In this document: piece after piece, positions 7,672 through 16,968 of the stretch
How the letters are laid out: each line of letters opens with the position of its first letter
Position numbering within the stretch: position 1 is the stretch's first letter
Assembly: GCF_024834055.1 (NCBI RefSeq)
Contig: NZ_JANUXZ010000006.1
Span: 62,001-126,000 of the forward strand
From: Corynebacterium sp. ES2730-CONJ
GTDB lineage: Bacteria; Actinomycetota; Actinomycetes; Mycobacteriales; Mycobacteriaceae
Direction: 5' to 3'
DNA length: 64,000 bases
Notes under the pieces: model-generated
Databases searched by the model: none
What the model was told of the DNA's origin: nothing
Seen by the model: only the letters and a program-made list of their open reading frames with translations
Program-made: the position numbers and the translations under genes

Positions 7672-9210
7672 ATGTCCAATAACACTCGCATCGCGCTTGC
7701 TAGCATCGCGGGAGCCGGAATTTTTCTATCTGGTTGCTCTGCGGGCAGTACCGCCAGCCAAAGCGTGCACGAACAGCTCTCAGACTCCAACGCCGTAACC
7801 GTTGGAGTCTCCGCCGCCCCTGCGAGTCTTGACTTCACGACCACCGGCGGCGCGGCGATTCCTCAAGCCCTCATGGGCAATATCTATGAAGGTCTCGTTC
7901 GCATTAATCAGGAGGGGGACATTGAGCCCCTCTTAGCCCAATCCTGGGATAAGTCCCCCGATGGTACCGAATATATCTTTTATCTCCGCGAGGGTGTCAC
8001 CTTCTCTAATGGTGATAGTTTTAATGCCGAAACCGCCCGCTTTTCAATCGAACGGGTCCTTGGTGATGCTTGGTCGAATGGATTGAAAAAGCAAATGGAT
8101 GTCGTGGACTCAGTAGAGGTCATCGACCCGCTCACGCTCAAAGTCACTCTCGAACGTCCCTCGAATACCTGGCTATGGGCCATGGGTACCCTCGTCGGCG
8201 CCATGATGAGCCCGAATGGGGTAGACAACCTCGCGGAATCACCCGTCGGTACCGGCCCCTACACCCTCGACCGGTGGTCCGTGGGAACGTCCTTAAGCTT
8301 GGATGCGCGTGAAGATTATTGGGGGGATCCCCCAAAGAATTCCCGAGCAGTCTTTCGCTATTTCACCGATGCAATCGCTCTTACCAACGCGGTGCGCAGT
8401 AATAATATCGATGCCGCCATCGGCATCCAATCCCCAGAGCTGCTCGATAGTTTAAGGGCTGATAAGAATCTATCCGTTGAGGTTGGTACCACCAACGGCG
8501 AAGCTCTACTCAGCATGAATAATGCCCGGGCACCTTTTAACGATATCCGGGTACGCCAAGCGGTGATGTATGGGATCGACCGCCAAGCCGTTATCGATAC
8601 CACCTGGGAGGGCTACGGCACCGATACTGGTGGCACTCCTGTCGCTCCCACCGATCCGTGGTACACCGGCACCTCCAGCTATCACTATGACCTGGAAAAA
8701 GCCCAGGCGCTCATGAAAGAGGCCAACGCTCAAGGCACTCCGATTACGATCTCGGTCCCCTCTTTGCCCTACGCCCAAGCTGCGAGCGAATTACTCTACT
8801 CTCAACTGACCGATATTGGCTTTAAGGTCACCATCGAATCCACCGAGTTTCCAGCGGTGTGGTTAGCGAAAGTTTATAAGGCTAAAGATTATGATATGTC
8901 GCTCATTGCGCATGTTGAACCGCGCGATATCCCCAATATCTTCGGCAATCCCGACTATTACTTAGGCTATAACGACAAGAAGGTTCAAAATCTCCTCGAG
9001 GCCGCAGACCAAGCGCCCGCGACTGAGTACCCATCGATGATGAAAGACGTCGCCGCCGAAATCATGGCGCAGGCCCCAGCAGATACTCTTTATAATTTGC
9101 CGCTCGTGGTGGTGACTCGCCAAGGAGTGTGCGGTATCCCAATTAATTCGGTGGCAGATGGACTCCTGCTTGCCGATATTTCCACCCAAGGAGACCAAGC
9201 ATGCGAATAG
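7672..9210 (+). CDS. peptide-type ABC transporter substrate-binding lipoprotein (SBP family 5)
   Basis: A 512-residue extracellular solute-binding lipoprotein. The signal peptide ends in the lipobox LSGC (Cys22). The body has the family-5 hallmarks: an early NIYEGLVR segment, the FYLREGVTFSNGD signature, VGTGPY and the VRQAVMYGIDR segment. Family members bind oligo- or dipeptides, nickel, glutathione or sugars-with-peptide, so the ligand is not decided. It is the first gene of a four-gene importer operon; the permease gene begins before its stop codon (ten-base overlap). The length is normal. Confidence 0.93.
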   Translation: MSNNTRIALASIAGAGIFLSGCSAGSTASQSVHEQLSDSNAVTVGVSAAPASLDFTTTGGAAIPQALMGNIYEGLVRINQEGDIEPLLAQSWDKSPDGTEYIFYLREGVTFSNGDSFNAETARFSIERVLGDAWSNGLKKQMDVVDSVEVIDPLTLKVTLERPSNTWLWAMGTLVGAMMSPNGVDNLAESPVGTGPYTLDRWSVGTSLSLDAREDYWGDPPKNSRAVFRYFTDAIALTNAVRSNNIDAAIGIQSPELLDSLRADKNLSVEVGTTNGEALLSMNNARAPFNDIRVRQAVMYGIDRQAVIDTTWEGYGTDTGGTPVAPTDPWYTGTSSYHYDLEKAQALMKEANAQGTPITISVPSLPYAQAASELLYSQLTDIGFKVTIESTEFPAVWLAKVYKAKDYDMSLIAHVEPRDIPNIFGNPDYYLGYNDKKVQNLLEAADQAPATEYPSMMKDVAAEIMAQAPADTLYNLPLVVVTRQGVCGIPINSVADGLLLADISTQGDQACE

Positions 9211-10142
9211 TTAACGCTCTGATCCGCTATGCGCTCACACTATTTATCGCCAGTGTGGTTATCTTCATCGCCTTGCGTATTATCCCTGGTAATCCGGCTG
9301 AGATCGCCCTGGGTGTCACCGCCACGGCGGAATCGGTAGCTGATCTAGAGGCGAAGATGGGTATTGATCAACCCATGTGGATCCAATATGCCCAATGGAT
9401 TGGGGGGCTTTTACGAGGAGATCTGGGGATCTCGCTCACCTCGGGCACCGATATTTCTACCCAGATATTTGATCGCCTTCAGGTCAGCATGATCTTAGTT
9501 ATCTGCGCGATGGTTGTGTCCCTGTGTATCGCGATCCCACTAGGTATGTGGGCTAGCTACCGCGCCCACAATCTCGACGGAGTGATCATTACCGCTCTAA
9601 GCCAAGTGGGTATTGCGGTCCCCTCTTTTCTCGCTGCGATCCTCTTAGTGGCCACCTTCGCCATCCGGCTTGATTGGGTCCCAGCCAATGGCTGGGAGGT
9701 GCCTAATCAGGATTTTGGGGGATTCCTTTCGCATCTCATCCTTCCCGTTATTTCCCTGGGCCTTGTTCAAGGCGCCATTATGACCCGCTATATTCGAGGC
9801 GCCATTTTGGAGGTTATGAACGAGAATTTCATGCGCACCGCGAGAGCTAAGGGCTTAAGCCCCGCGCAGGCATTGCGAGCTCACGGCCTACGCAATGCAG
9901 CCTTGCCCGTGATAACGGTCTTGGGTTTGCAACTTACCTCGCTTCTTATCGGCGCGGTGGTCATCGAGAAGGTTTTCGTGATCCCAGGTTTGGGTTCCTT
10001 ACTCCTCACCGCTGTGACTAACCGCGATCTTCCTACGGTTCAAACAATTGTGATGATCTTGGTGATCTTCGCGGTTGTGGTTAATGCCCTTGTTGATGTC
10101 ACCTATGCCCTGGTTGACCCCCGCACCCGAAGGAGTGTCTAA
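9201..10142 (+). CDS. ABC transporter permease, DppB/OppB type
   Basis: A 313-residue permease with about six membrane segments. It begins with the RYALTLFIASVVIFIALRIIPGNPAE block typical of DppB/OppB N-termini and has the EAA-loop around residues 205-225 (FMRTARAKGLSP), which contacts the ATPase. It overlaps the binding-protein gene and is followed directly by the second permease. It forms half of the channel of the importer encoded here. Confidence 0.94.
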   Translation: MRIVNALIRYALTLFIASVVIFIALRIIPGNPAEIALGVTATAESVADLEAKMGIDQPMWIQYAQWIGGLLRGDLGISLTSGTDISTQIFDRLQVSMILVICAMVVSLCIAIPLGMWASYRAHNLDGVIITALSQVGIAVPSFLAAILLVATFAIRLDWVPANGWEVPNQDFGGFLSHLILPVISLGLVQGAIMTRYIRGAILEVMNENFMRTARAKGLSPAQALRAHGLRNAALPVITVLGLQLTSLLIGAVVIEKVFVIPGLGSLLLTAVTNRDLPTVQTIVMILVIFAVVVNALVDVTYALVDPRTRRSV

Positions 10143-10970
10143 ATGTTGCGGAAACTTCCCCCCACCGCCATGATCGGTGGAGCCATTATCGGTTGCGTGG
10201 TCATTCTTGCTCTCATCTCACTGGTGTGGACTCCCTACGATCCCTTACAAGCTCATCCCAATGCACGGCTACAATCAAGCTCTTTTGCCCACATCATGGG
10301 CACCGATCGCTTCGGGCGGGATGTCTTTTCCCAGATCATGGTAGGCGCACGTATCACTTTGCTGGTGGGTGTCGTTGCGGTAGCAGTGGCCTTATTATGT
10401 GGTGTGCCCTTGGGGATCTGGGCTGCGATGCGCCGAGGCCTGGCGGAAACCATCATCATGCGCGCCTCAGATCTCCTACTGGCCTTCCCCGGCCTGCTGC
10501 TCACAATCATTGCCACCGCAATCTTTGGCGCCACCACAATCACTGCTATGGTCGCCATTGGTATCGCCTCAATCCCTGCCTTCGCTCGCGTATCCCGGGC
10601 GGCGGCGCTATCGGTAATGGGGCGCGAATATGTGGCAGCAGCGCGAACTGCACAGAAGTCCAACATATATATTGCCTACCGCCATGTGCTGCCCAATATC
10701 TTGGGTGTGATTATCGTTCAAGCCTCTGTCTCCTTTGCGCTAGCCATCTTGGCGGAGGCAGGACTGAGCTTCCTCGGTTTAGGCACTCCTCCCCCTGATC
10801 CTAGTTGGGGAAGAATGTTGCAGACTGCACAGTCCTCGCTGGCAACCGCTCCTAGTCTTGCCCTGTGGCCGGGGCTATCCATCGCGTTGACGGTGCTCGG
10901 GTTCAACCTCTTAGGCGACGGCCTCCGCGATGTTATAGATCCCCGTTTTAATAGAAAGGCGGCTCTGTAA
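10143..10970 (+). CDS. ABC transporter permease, DppC/OppC type
   Basis: A 275-residue permease partner with an N-terminal membrane segment followed by the HIMGTDRFGRDVFSQI motif characteristic of DppC/OppC proteins, then the EAA loop (EYVAAARTAQKS). The LSFLGLGTPPPDPSWGRML motif near the C-terminus is also typical. It starts one base after the upstream stop codon, and its stop overlaps the ATPase start codon by one base. It pairs with the upstream permease. Confidence 0.94.
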   Translation: MLRKLPPTAMIGGAIIGCVVILALISLVWTPYDPLQAHPNARLQSSSFAHIMGTDRFGRDVFSQIMVGARITLLVGVVAVAVALLCGVPLGIWAAMRRGLAETIIMRASDLLLAFPGLLLTIIATAIFGATTITAMVAIGIASIPAFARVSRAAALSVMGREYVAAARTAQKSNIYIAYRHVLPNILGVIIVQASVSFALAILAEAGLSFLGLGTPPPDPSWGRMLQTAQSSLATAPSLALWPGLSIALTVLGFNLLGDGLRDVIDPRFNRKAAL

Positions 10971-12421
10971 TGCTAAAAGTCGAAGAATTGAGAACCCATG
11001 GCGTCATCGACGCCATCAGCTTCGAAATTGGCAGGGGCGAACGCGTTGGTTTGATCGGAGAATCAGGCTCCGGTAAAACACTCACTGCTTTAAGCATTAT
11101 GCGTCTGATCGATTCAACTGGCGCCATCAGCCTGGATGGAACCCGGCTCGATCAGCTCTCGGAGCAGGCTTTGTGCGGGTTACGGGGGAAGAAAGTCGCC
11201 ATGATTTTCCAGGAACCCATGACGGCGCTTAATCCTCTGATGACTATTCGGGCGCAAGTCTCCGAAGCGGTGCGGATCCACAAAAAGGTTTCGCGCACCA
11301 ACGCCGACCGCAAGGCAGCGGCGCTCTTAGCCAAAGTAGAACTAGATAGTGAATTACTAGGACGTTATCCGCACGAGCTCTCCGGCGGTCAGCGTCAGCG
11401 TGTTCTTATTGCCATGGCGCTTGCGCACGATCCAGAGCTACTGATCTGCGATGAGCCGACCACAGCATTGGACGTCACCAGCCAGCGGGCGATTATTGAG
11501 CTCATTATGAAGCTGGTGCGTGAACGTGGCACCTCACTGCTCTTTATCACCCACGACCTCGGGTTGGTGGCCTCGACCTGCGAGCGCATCCTCGTCATGC
11601 ACAAGGGGACAATTGTGGAGACAGGCACCACCGATCAGGTGCTACGCCAGCCACAGCATCCCTATACTCAGATGCTGGTCTCAGCGTCTATCCTCCCGCA
11701 GGCTCGCAAACCTAAAGTATCCGATGAGATCGTGGCTGATATGCGCGGTGTGTCAAAGCGCTTTGGACGCCGTAGCCTTGCGGTCGACGATATTGATTTC
11801 ACGGTTTACCGTGGGCAGCGTTTAGGTATTGTTGGTGGTTCTGGTTCTGGGAAGACAACCACACTCAAACTGTTGGCTGGATTAGAAAAGCCAACGTCCG
11901 GGGCTCTGTCCACCACGGGTTGCATACAGATGGTCTTTCAGGATCCCATGGGCTCCCTTAATCCGCGAATGAAGATACGCGATATCATTTCCGAGACTCT
12001 TCCTCGTCGAGATGATGCCCGAATACGAGAAGTTCTTCACGAGGTGGGTCTTGATCCCGAGATGATGGATCGCTATCCGCACGAATTCTCGGGCGGCCAG
12101 CGGCAACGTTTGTCATTAGCCCGCGCCCTGGCTCCTCGTCCTGATATCCTGCTTGCCGACGAACCCGTCTCCGCGCTCGATGTTAGCGTTCGCAAGAAAG
12201 TCCTCGAGCTGCTCGATTCTTTGGTTGATCAATTAGGACTCACCCTGATTTTTGTATCCCATGATATCCACGTGGTGCGAAGCGTGTGCACCGATGTCCT
12301 GGTGATGAATAAAGGCCATATTGTGGAGTCGGGTCCCGTGTCAGACGTACTGAGTACTCCCCAGAGCGCCTATACGCAGGCGCTCATTGACGCGGTCCCC
12401 GACCTCATCCGCCACGCTTAA
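10970..12421 (+). CDS. duplicated-ATPase subunit of the peptide-type ABC importer (DppD-DppF fusion)
   Basis: A 483-residue protein with two complete nucleotide-binding domains in tandem. The first has Walker A GESGSGKT (about residues 26-33), signature LSGGQRQR and Walker B LLICDEP; the second has GGSGSGKT (about 290), signature FSGGQRQR and ILLADEP. Most peptide importers use two separate ATPases, so this is a natural fusion as in the YejF/GsiA layout. The second domain is shortened before its signature. It ends the operon, with a strong stem-loop just downstream. Confidence 0.93.
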   Translation: MLKVEELRTHGVIDAISFEIGRGERVGLIGESGSGKTLTALSIMRLIDSTGAISLDGTRLDQLSEQALCGLRGKKVAMIFQEPMTALNPLMTIRAQVSEAVRIHKKVSRTNADRKAAALLAKVELDSELLGRYPHELSGGQRQRVLIAMALAHDPELLICDEPTTALDVTSQRAIIELIMKLVRERGTSLLFITHDLGLVASTCERILVMHKGTIVETGTTDQVLRQPQHPYTQMLVSASILPQARKPKVSDEIVADMRGVSKRFGRRSLAVDDIDFTVYRGQRLGIVGGSGSGKTTTLKLLAGLEKPTSGALSTTGCIQMVFQDPMGSLNPRMKIRDIISETLPRRDDARIREVLHEVGLDPEMMDRYPHEFSGGQRQRLSLARALAPRPDILLADEPVSALDVSVRKKVLELLDSLVDQLGLTLIFVSHDIHVVRSVCTDVLVMNKGHIVESGPVSDVLSTPQSAYTQALIDAVPDLIRHA

Positions 12422-12427
12422 ATCACT

Positions 12428-12460
12428 AAAGGCCACGATTTTCCATCGTGGCCTTTATCT
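12428..12460 (+). terminator. intrinsic terminator of the ABC operon
   Basis: A perfect 12-bp stem, AAAGGCCACGAT (12428-12439) with ATCGTGGCCTTT (12445-12456), a five-base loop and a T-rich tail. It may also serve the convergent BASS transporter gene in the other direction. Confidence 0.85.
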
Positions 12461-12472
12461 TATGCTTTCATT

Positions 12473-13417
12473 TTATAGGTGGGTTATATCTCGACGGCGG
12501 CATAATGCCACAAAGAAGGCGCCGGAAATATTGTGCCATACTGCCGCCACCGCGCCGGGTAGGGCAGCTTCGGGGCTGAAGAATTGCGCGGACATACCAG
12601 AGCTGAGACCGGCAGATTGGGTGGCAACCTCGGTAGCGACAGTGCGGCGCTGTGCTCTCGATAGTCCCGTGATTCGGCCGGTGAGGTATCCCAGTAGATA
12701 ACCCAAAGCGTTATGAATGAGAACGCTGAGGAAAACAATCAAACCAACCGTAGCTAAATTATCAGCGTTTTTTCCCACCACCCCGAAGACCACCGTCCCG
12801 ATGAGGAAGATAGAGATCCACGGTAAAAATCCCACGATACGCGCCACTAAATGGGGAGCAATTCGATTAATAACCAAACCCAATACCACTGGAATAAGCA
12901 CCGTTTGCACCAAGGCCCACGCCATCCCGGTGGCATTGACCCCAGTATGAGCATTGGCAAGCAAGAGCATAATCAGCGGGGTCATGATCGGCGAAATAAG
13001 AGTGGACACCGAGGTCATTGCCACTGATAGCGCGACATCGCCGCGAGCAAGGAAGGCAATGACATTGGAAGAGGTTCCGCCAGGTACGGAGCCAAGCATG
13101 AGCAGCCCGACGGCCAGGGCGGGGTCAAGGTTAAGGGCGCGTCCAACCGCTAAAGCCAAAAGAGGCATTATGACAAATTGCGCGATAACCCCGATGATAA
13201 TCGGTAGTGGTCTGAGCATGACCTGTTTGAAATCGGGAATGCTCAGGGTGAGACCCATGGCGAACATAATCACCATGAGAAAATAGTTTATATATCCGGT
13301 AATCGGGACGAAAGGGGCTGGAAAAATGAGAGCCACGATGGAGCCGAGAACAATAAAGGCCGGAAATATCAGAACGATCGCCTGTGCGCGGCGGGCTTCG
13401 GGTGCAGCCAAAACCAT
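12473..13417 (-). CDS. bile acid:sodium symporter family (BASS) transporter
   Basis: A 314-residue membrane protein with about 9-10 hydrophobic segments. The PGGTSSNVIAFLARGDVALSV segment (about residues 112-132) is the conserved sodium-binding crossover region of BASS/SBF proteins. Bacterial members carry organic acids such as pantoate or pyruvate, or other small anions, rather than bile acids; the substrate here is unknown. It is a single gene converging on the ABC operon. The C-terminus ends in a basic stretch. Confidence 0.88.
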   Translation of the reverse strand: MVLAAPEARRAQAIVLIFPAFIVLGSIVALIFPAPFVPITGYINYFLMVIMFAMGLTLSIPDFKQVMLRPLPIIIGVIAQFVIMPLLALAVGRALNLDPALAVGLLMLGSVPGGTSSNVIAFLARGDVALSVAMTSVSTLISPIMTPLIMLLLANAHTGVNATGMAWALVQTVLIPVVLGLVINRIAPHLVARIVGFLPWISIFLIGTVVFGVVGKNADNLATVGLIVFLSVLIHNALGYLLGYLTGRITGLSRAQRRTVATEVATQSAGLSSGMSAQFFSPEAALPGAVAAVWHNISGAFFVALCRRRDITHL

Positions 13418-13569
13418 AATCCTTCTCTAATTAACTGATGGGAATCGGCACTTTTTGGCTATGGGTGGGCTGCAGCGCTCAATATATAATGCTCACCGCG
13501 GCGCGGATGGGCGCGGTGAGGTCGATAGTATGAGAAATTGGACTTCTTTTCAAACGAGACCTTATATTT

Positions 13570-14856
13570 CTAATGATCGAGCAATTTGCGGTGCAGAATT
13601 TCGAGAATTTTTGCTCCGTCTTCACGCAGACCATCGTGCTGGTAATAATTCGTCATATGCATCCTCATATCTCCTAAGGTATGTGCTGTAGCTAGGGATA
13701 ATTCAAAAGGGACGAAGATGTCATCCACGTACACAGCTGCGGCCATGCGCGATGCACCGGCAAGGATCTCGGGGTTATAGGGAGAATGCGTAAATTCGTG
13801 GTGGGCCAGTTTCTCCGCGGCCTCCTTAAAGGGCTGTAAAGCTGGATCCTCATCAAATTGCCACGGATAGATATGCTCGCCCGTCAGATAGTAATTCTCT
13901 GCTGTAATGGGGTCGAGATCCTCGGCGAAACCGTCTATAAGATTCCGCATTCGCTCCGCTGACCATTTCGTGGCTCCTAATCCGCCGACTCCGGCATAAA
14001 TGGACTCGTGAATAGCTCCATAGAGCGGACCCTGTTCGAAACTTACCTGTGCAGAGATCCGATCGAGGACATCGCGGCGGAGCCGCTTCTCTCCTCTAAC
14101 TATGTAGAAGGGTTCTTCCAGCAGCCACGCCAGATCCATAAAACCGCTCCCGCGGCCTAGGTTTATCCCAATAGTTCGAAAGCGACGCGAACTCAAGCGT
14201 TCCCCGGTGGGCAAGATCTCCTCGGAGTTATCAAGGTGATAAGCGATCTCTCGAATCCGGCTCTCAGCCCAAGGGATATGCCGGTAGAATTCCTTATGCC
14301 GCTGCGCTAGCTTGCGGTAGGTATGGGTATAAACTTCATCAGCGCAGTGGTGGATTGCTGGAATTCCACCAGTGAGGTAGGCCTTGTCAATGACCTCGGG
14401 GTGCAGGGAATAATAGCTATGTATACAAAAACCACCGTAGCTCTGCCCCATGACACTCCACTGATCAATGCCAAGATATTCTCGGAGCGCCTCAGCATCA
14501 GCGATAATATTTTCTTGCCGCAACAATACGAGACGCTCGAAGGTTCGATCGCGGGGATCACTAGCAGCGTCGATCCGATGCGAATACCCGGTGCCGCGTT
14601 GATCCAGCAGGATTAGGCGATAGTGTTTCAACATAAAGCTCAGCCAACCCGACGCTGATACCGGCCGCGGCGCAGGAAAACCTGGTCCACCTTGGAAATA
14701 CACCATAGCGGGAAGATTTTCATCGGCGTAGATCTCACGAGCAAAAAGAGTGAAAGTATCAGAATCTTTGTCGCTAGGATCCCACGGTACCTCGAGTCGG
14801 TGGTCAATGATGGTATGACCAAAATACCGCATGGGTTGGGTGCTTGTTGCGTTCAT
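13570..14856 (-). CDS. proline-iminopeptidase-like alpha/beta hydrolase (S33)
   Basis: A 428-residue cytoplasmic hydrolase. It has the GGPGF oxyanion region (about residues 54-58), the LDQRGTGYS motif (about 83-91) and the nucleophile elbow GQSYGG (about 138-143), all as in S33 prolyl aminopeptidases, which remove N-terminal proline from peptides. The acid and His lie in the C-terminal third. There is no Shine-Dalgarno sequence, but a TACAAT hexamer stands seven bases before the ATG, so translation is probably leaderless. It is divergent from yggS. Function as a peptidase is likely; strict specificity is not shown. Confidence 0.85.
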   Translation of the reverse strand: MNATSTQPMRYFGHTIIDHRLEVPWDPSDKDSDTFTLFAREIYADENLPAMVYFQGGPGFPAPRPVSASGWLSFMLKHYRLILLDQRGTGYSHRIDAASDPRDRTFERLVLLRQENIIADAEALREYLGIDQWSVMGQSYGGFCIHSYYSLHPEVIDKAYLTGGIPAIHHCADEVYTHTYRKLAQRHKEFYRHIPWAESRIREIAYHLDNSEEILPTGERLSSRRFRTIGINLGRGSGFMDLAWLLEEPFYIVRGEKRLRRDVLDRISAQVSFEQGPLYGAIHESIYAGVGGLGATKWSAERMRNLIDGFAEDLDPITAENYYLTGEHIYPWQFDEDPALQPFKEAAEKLAHHEFTHSPYNPEILAGASRMAAAVYVDDIFVPFELSLATAHTLGDMRMHMTNYYQHDGLREDGAKILEILHRKLLDH

Positions 14857-14863
14857 GCCGTCA

Positions 14864-14869
14864 ATTGTA
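14864..14869 (-). promoter_or_regulatory. -10 element of a leaderless promoter (S33 peptidase)
   Basis: Read on the minus strand this is TACAAT followed by seven bases and the ATG at 14856. The spacing places transcription start at or next to the start codon. Confidence 0.5.
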
Positions 14870-14916
14870 GGCAGGGTTTTAGGCAGCGTACAGCGAGCAC
14901 ACCACCCTCTAGCGAT

Positions 14917-14922
14917 TACACT
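14917..14922 (+). promoter_or_regulatory. -10 element of a leaderless promoter (yggS)
   Basis: TACACT lies six bases before the first of two adjacent ATG codons at 14929. No Shine-Dalgarno sequence is present. Confidence 0.5.
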
Positions 14923-14928
14923 TTATTC

Positions 14929-15669
14929 ATGATGTCTATTTCAATTCCCGAGCACCCTATGAGTCCAGACGATATTCACACCCGCTATATGGCTCTGAAA
15001 AAGGAGATCAGCGCCGCCGCGTCTGATTACGGTCGCAGCGATGGCCCCGATATCCAACTTTTGGCCGTCTCAAAAACCTTCGATATTGAGATAATTAAAC
15101 TCGCCGTTGCAGCGGGCATCAAGGAATTTGGGGAGAATCGTCCCTTAGAGATGGCATCCAAAGCCCAAGCACTCCCGGGTTTGCAGTGGAATATTATCGG
15201 CCCTGTCCAGCGCAATAAAGCGCGCGAGGTTGCCCAGTATGCCACCAGGCTGCATTCACTCGATTCTGTGCGCTTAGCCCAGGCTTTAAATAAACGCCTT
15301 CTGCACTTCGATCGGCATCTCGATGTACTCATTCAGGTCAATACTTCGGGCGAGGAATCTAAAAGTGGAATTCACCCGAGCGACGCTGAAGCGATAATGG
15401 CCGACATTGCTCCGCTCGAACGCCTGCATATTCGCGGACTGATGACAATTGCTCCTTATTCTCCGTCGGAGCAGGTTGTCCGAGGGGCTTTCGAGCGCCT
15501 GCGGCTGCTGCGTGATCGACTCCTGTGCGTTATACCCGATGGGGTTGAACTGAAGGAATTATCGATGGGGATGAGCAGTGATTTTCGCTGGGCCATTGCC
15601 GAAGGATCCACTATTGTGCGGCTAGGAACAGCCATATTTGGCCATCGGCCGACCTCAGTTTATTCCTAA
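14929..15669 (+). CDS. yggS: YggS-type PLP homeostasis protein
   Basis: A roughly 246-residue pyridoxal-phosphate-binding protein of the YggS/PROSC family, which buffers PLP and affects amino-acid and vitamin B6 balance. The PLP lysine is in LLAVSKTF (about residues 38-45); the GENRPLE segment, the NIIGPVQRNKAR motif and the SMGMSSDFRWAIAEGSTIVRLGTAIFG stretch near the C-terminus are family signatures. A longer frame exists upstream, but the start at 14929 or 14932 fits the family length and has a -10 hexamer six bases before it. It is divergent from the S33 hydrolase. Confidence 0.93.
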   Translation: MMSISIPEHPMSPDDIHTRYMALKKEISAAASDYGRSDGPDIQLLAVSKTFDIEIIKLAVAAGIKEFGENRPLEMASKAQALPGLQWNIIGPVQRNKAREVAQYATRLHSLDSVRLAQALNKRLLHFDRHLDVLIQVNTSGEESKSGIHPSDAEAIMADIAPLERLHIRGLMTIAPYSPSEQVVRGAFERLRLLRDRLLCVIPDGVELKELSMGMSSDFRWAIAEGSTIVRLGTAIFGHRPTSVYS

Positions 15670-15702
15670 AGCTGTACTCCTAGGCATACGATCTTTGGGA
15701 TC

Positions 15703-16968
15703 ATGTGCATAAGAAACAGGCCGGTTTCCGGTAACGCACATGGCCCTTATTGGCGCTATACTGTTAGCGCACTCGCGACATTAGGGCTAGGAGTGATAGC
15801 CCTGGTGCCGCTTTCCCTTTATATAAAAGCTATGTTAAAGCTACGGATAGATGAGGTCACGATGCCGGATAGCGCTGGAGCCGATGACGTATTCGGACGG
15901 CGGATGCAACGAATTTTCAACAGCCCCATCGCTGATGCGCTGATTCCGCTGGCCCTTGCAGTGGTTCAATCCACGCCCCTAATCTGGCGCAGAATTCCTG
16001 CCATTTATTCCTATATGCTCGACGAAACTCCACCTCGCCAGGATTTTGCCGCAGCCACCCTCGTAGGCATCAGCCCAGATCCTCAGCACGAGGGGGTCGA
16101 ACGGTGGTCAATCGGCAGTCCGAGTATGCGGCGCGTCGTCGAGGTTCAGGTGGTACGCCCGCGTGATAGCGATAGCCCCGCTCCCACCCTCGTGCTACTT
16201 GATGGGGTATCGGCCCCCAAGGAGTCTGGTTGGCTTCGCGAAGGTCAGCTCTCGCAGTTCCTCGCCACCACTAATGCCACGGTGGTCATGCCTACCCAGG
16301 CACCTGGTTCCCTCTACGAGGACTGGGTGCACGACGATCCAGTTGTGGGCCGCCACCAATGGGAGTCTTTTATCAGCAAAGAACTGCTCCCCATTATAGA
16401 AGATCCTCTCAATGGTATTAAAGCTAACGGACACCATATTATCGGCGGATTGTCTATGGGAGCCGCTGGAGCCGTACGAATTGCGGCCCGTCATCCCGAT
16501 ATTTTCCACGGTGTTATTGGTCTCTCAGGCTGCTATTCCACGTCTGGGGTTCTCGGACGTGGAATGGTTCTAGCCATTGTGCGCTGCGTGGGGGCGGAAC
16601 CCGATAATATTTGGGGTCATGGGATGACAAAGCGACGCTTGGCCGCAGATATTGCGGATCATCCTCACGGGCTCGGAGCACTTCCGGTTTATCTTTTTAC
16701 CGCTAATGGTCGTATCTCGGATGAGGATATCAGGCTGCACCGCGGCCATCCTCGCTATGAACTACCAGGTGCGGTGGTTTTGGAAAAAGCAGCCTATCGC
16801 TCGACCCGCATCCTTATCAAGCGCATGCGCGAACTGGGCCTCCCACAGCCTGAAACTGATATTGAACACAGCGGGGTGCACGCGTGGGCTTATTACGGCC
16901 CCCAGCTGTGCAAAGGGTGGAACTCGGTCTATAGCCGCGTGTCCGACAAAGAGCCGGCTAGTTCCTAG
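15703..16968 (+). CDS. membrane-linked esterase of the antigen-85/esterase-D fold
   Basis: A 421-residue protein with one N-terminal hydrophobic segment (about residues 20-42) and an extracellular alpha/beta hydrolase domain. The nucleophile elbow is GLSMGAAGA (about residues 246-254), and the His is probably in SGVHAWAYYGPQL near the end. This is the pattern of the esterase-D/mycolyltransferase family (PF00756). Mycolyltransferases with this fold transfer mycolic acids in Corynebacteriales; this organism does not look like a mycolate producer, so an acyl esterase or other acyltransferase acting at the envelope is more likely. Start choice is uncertain. Its stop overlaps that of the convergent sialidase by four bases. 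Confidence 0.75.
   Translation: MCIRNRPVSGNAHGPYWRYTVSALATLGLGVIALVPLSLYIKAMLKLRIDEVTMPDSAGADDVFGRRMQRIFNSPIADALIPLALAVVQSTPLIWRRIPAIYSYMLDETPPRQDFAAATLVGISPDPQHEGVERWSIGSPSMRRVVEVQVVRPRDSDSPAPTLVLLDGVSAPKESGWLREGQLSQFLATTNATVVMPTQAPGSLYEDWVHDDPVVGRHQWESFISKELLPIIEDPLNGIKANGHHIIGGLSMGAAGAVRIAARHPDIFHGVIGLSGCYSTSGVLGRGMVLAIVRCVGAEPDNIWGHGMTKRRLAADIADHPHGLGALPVYLFTANGRISDEDIRLHRGHPRYELPGAVVLEKAAYRSTRILIKRMRELGLPQPETDIEHSGVHAWAYYGPQLCKGWNSVYSRVSDKEPASS

Noticed and set aside
10193-10798. 201-residue frame overlapping the DppC-type permease
   Set aside because: Shadow frame of a confidently identified permease, Cys/His-rich and unnatural in composition.
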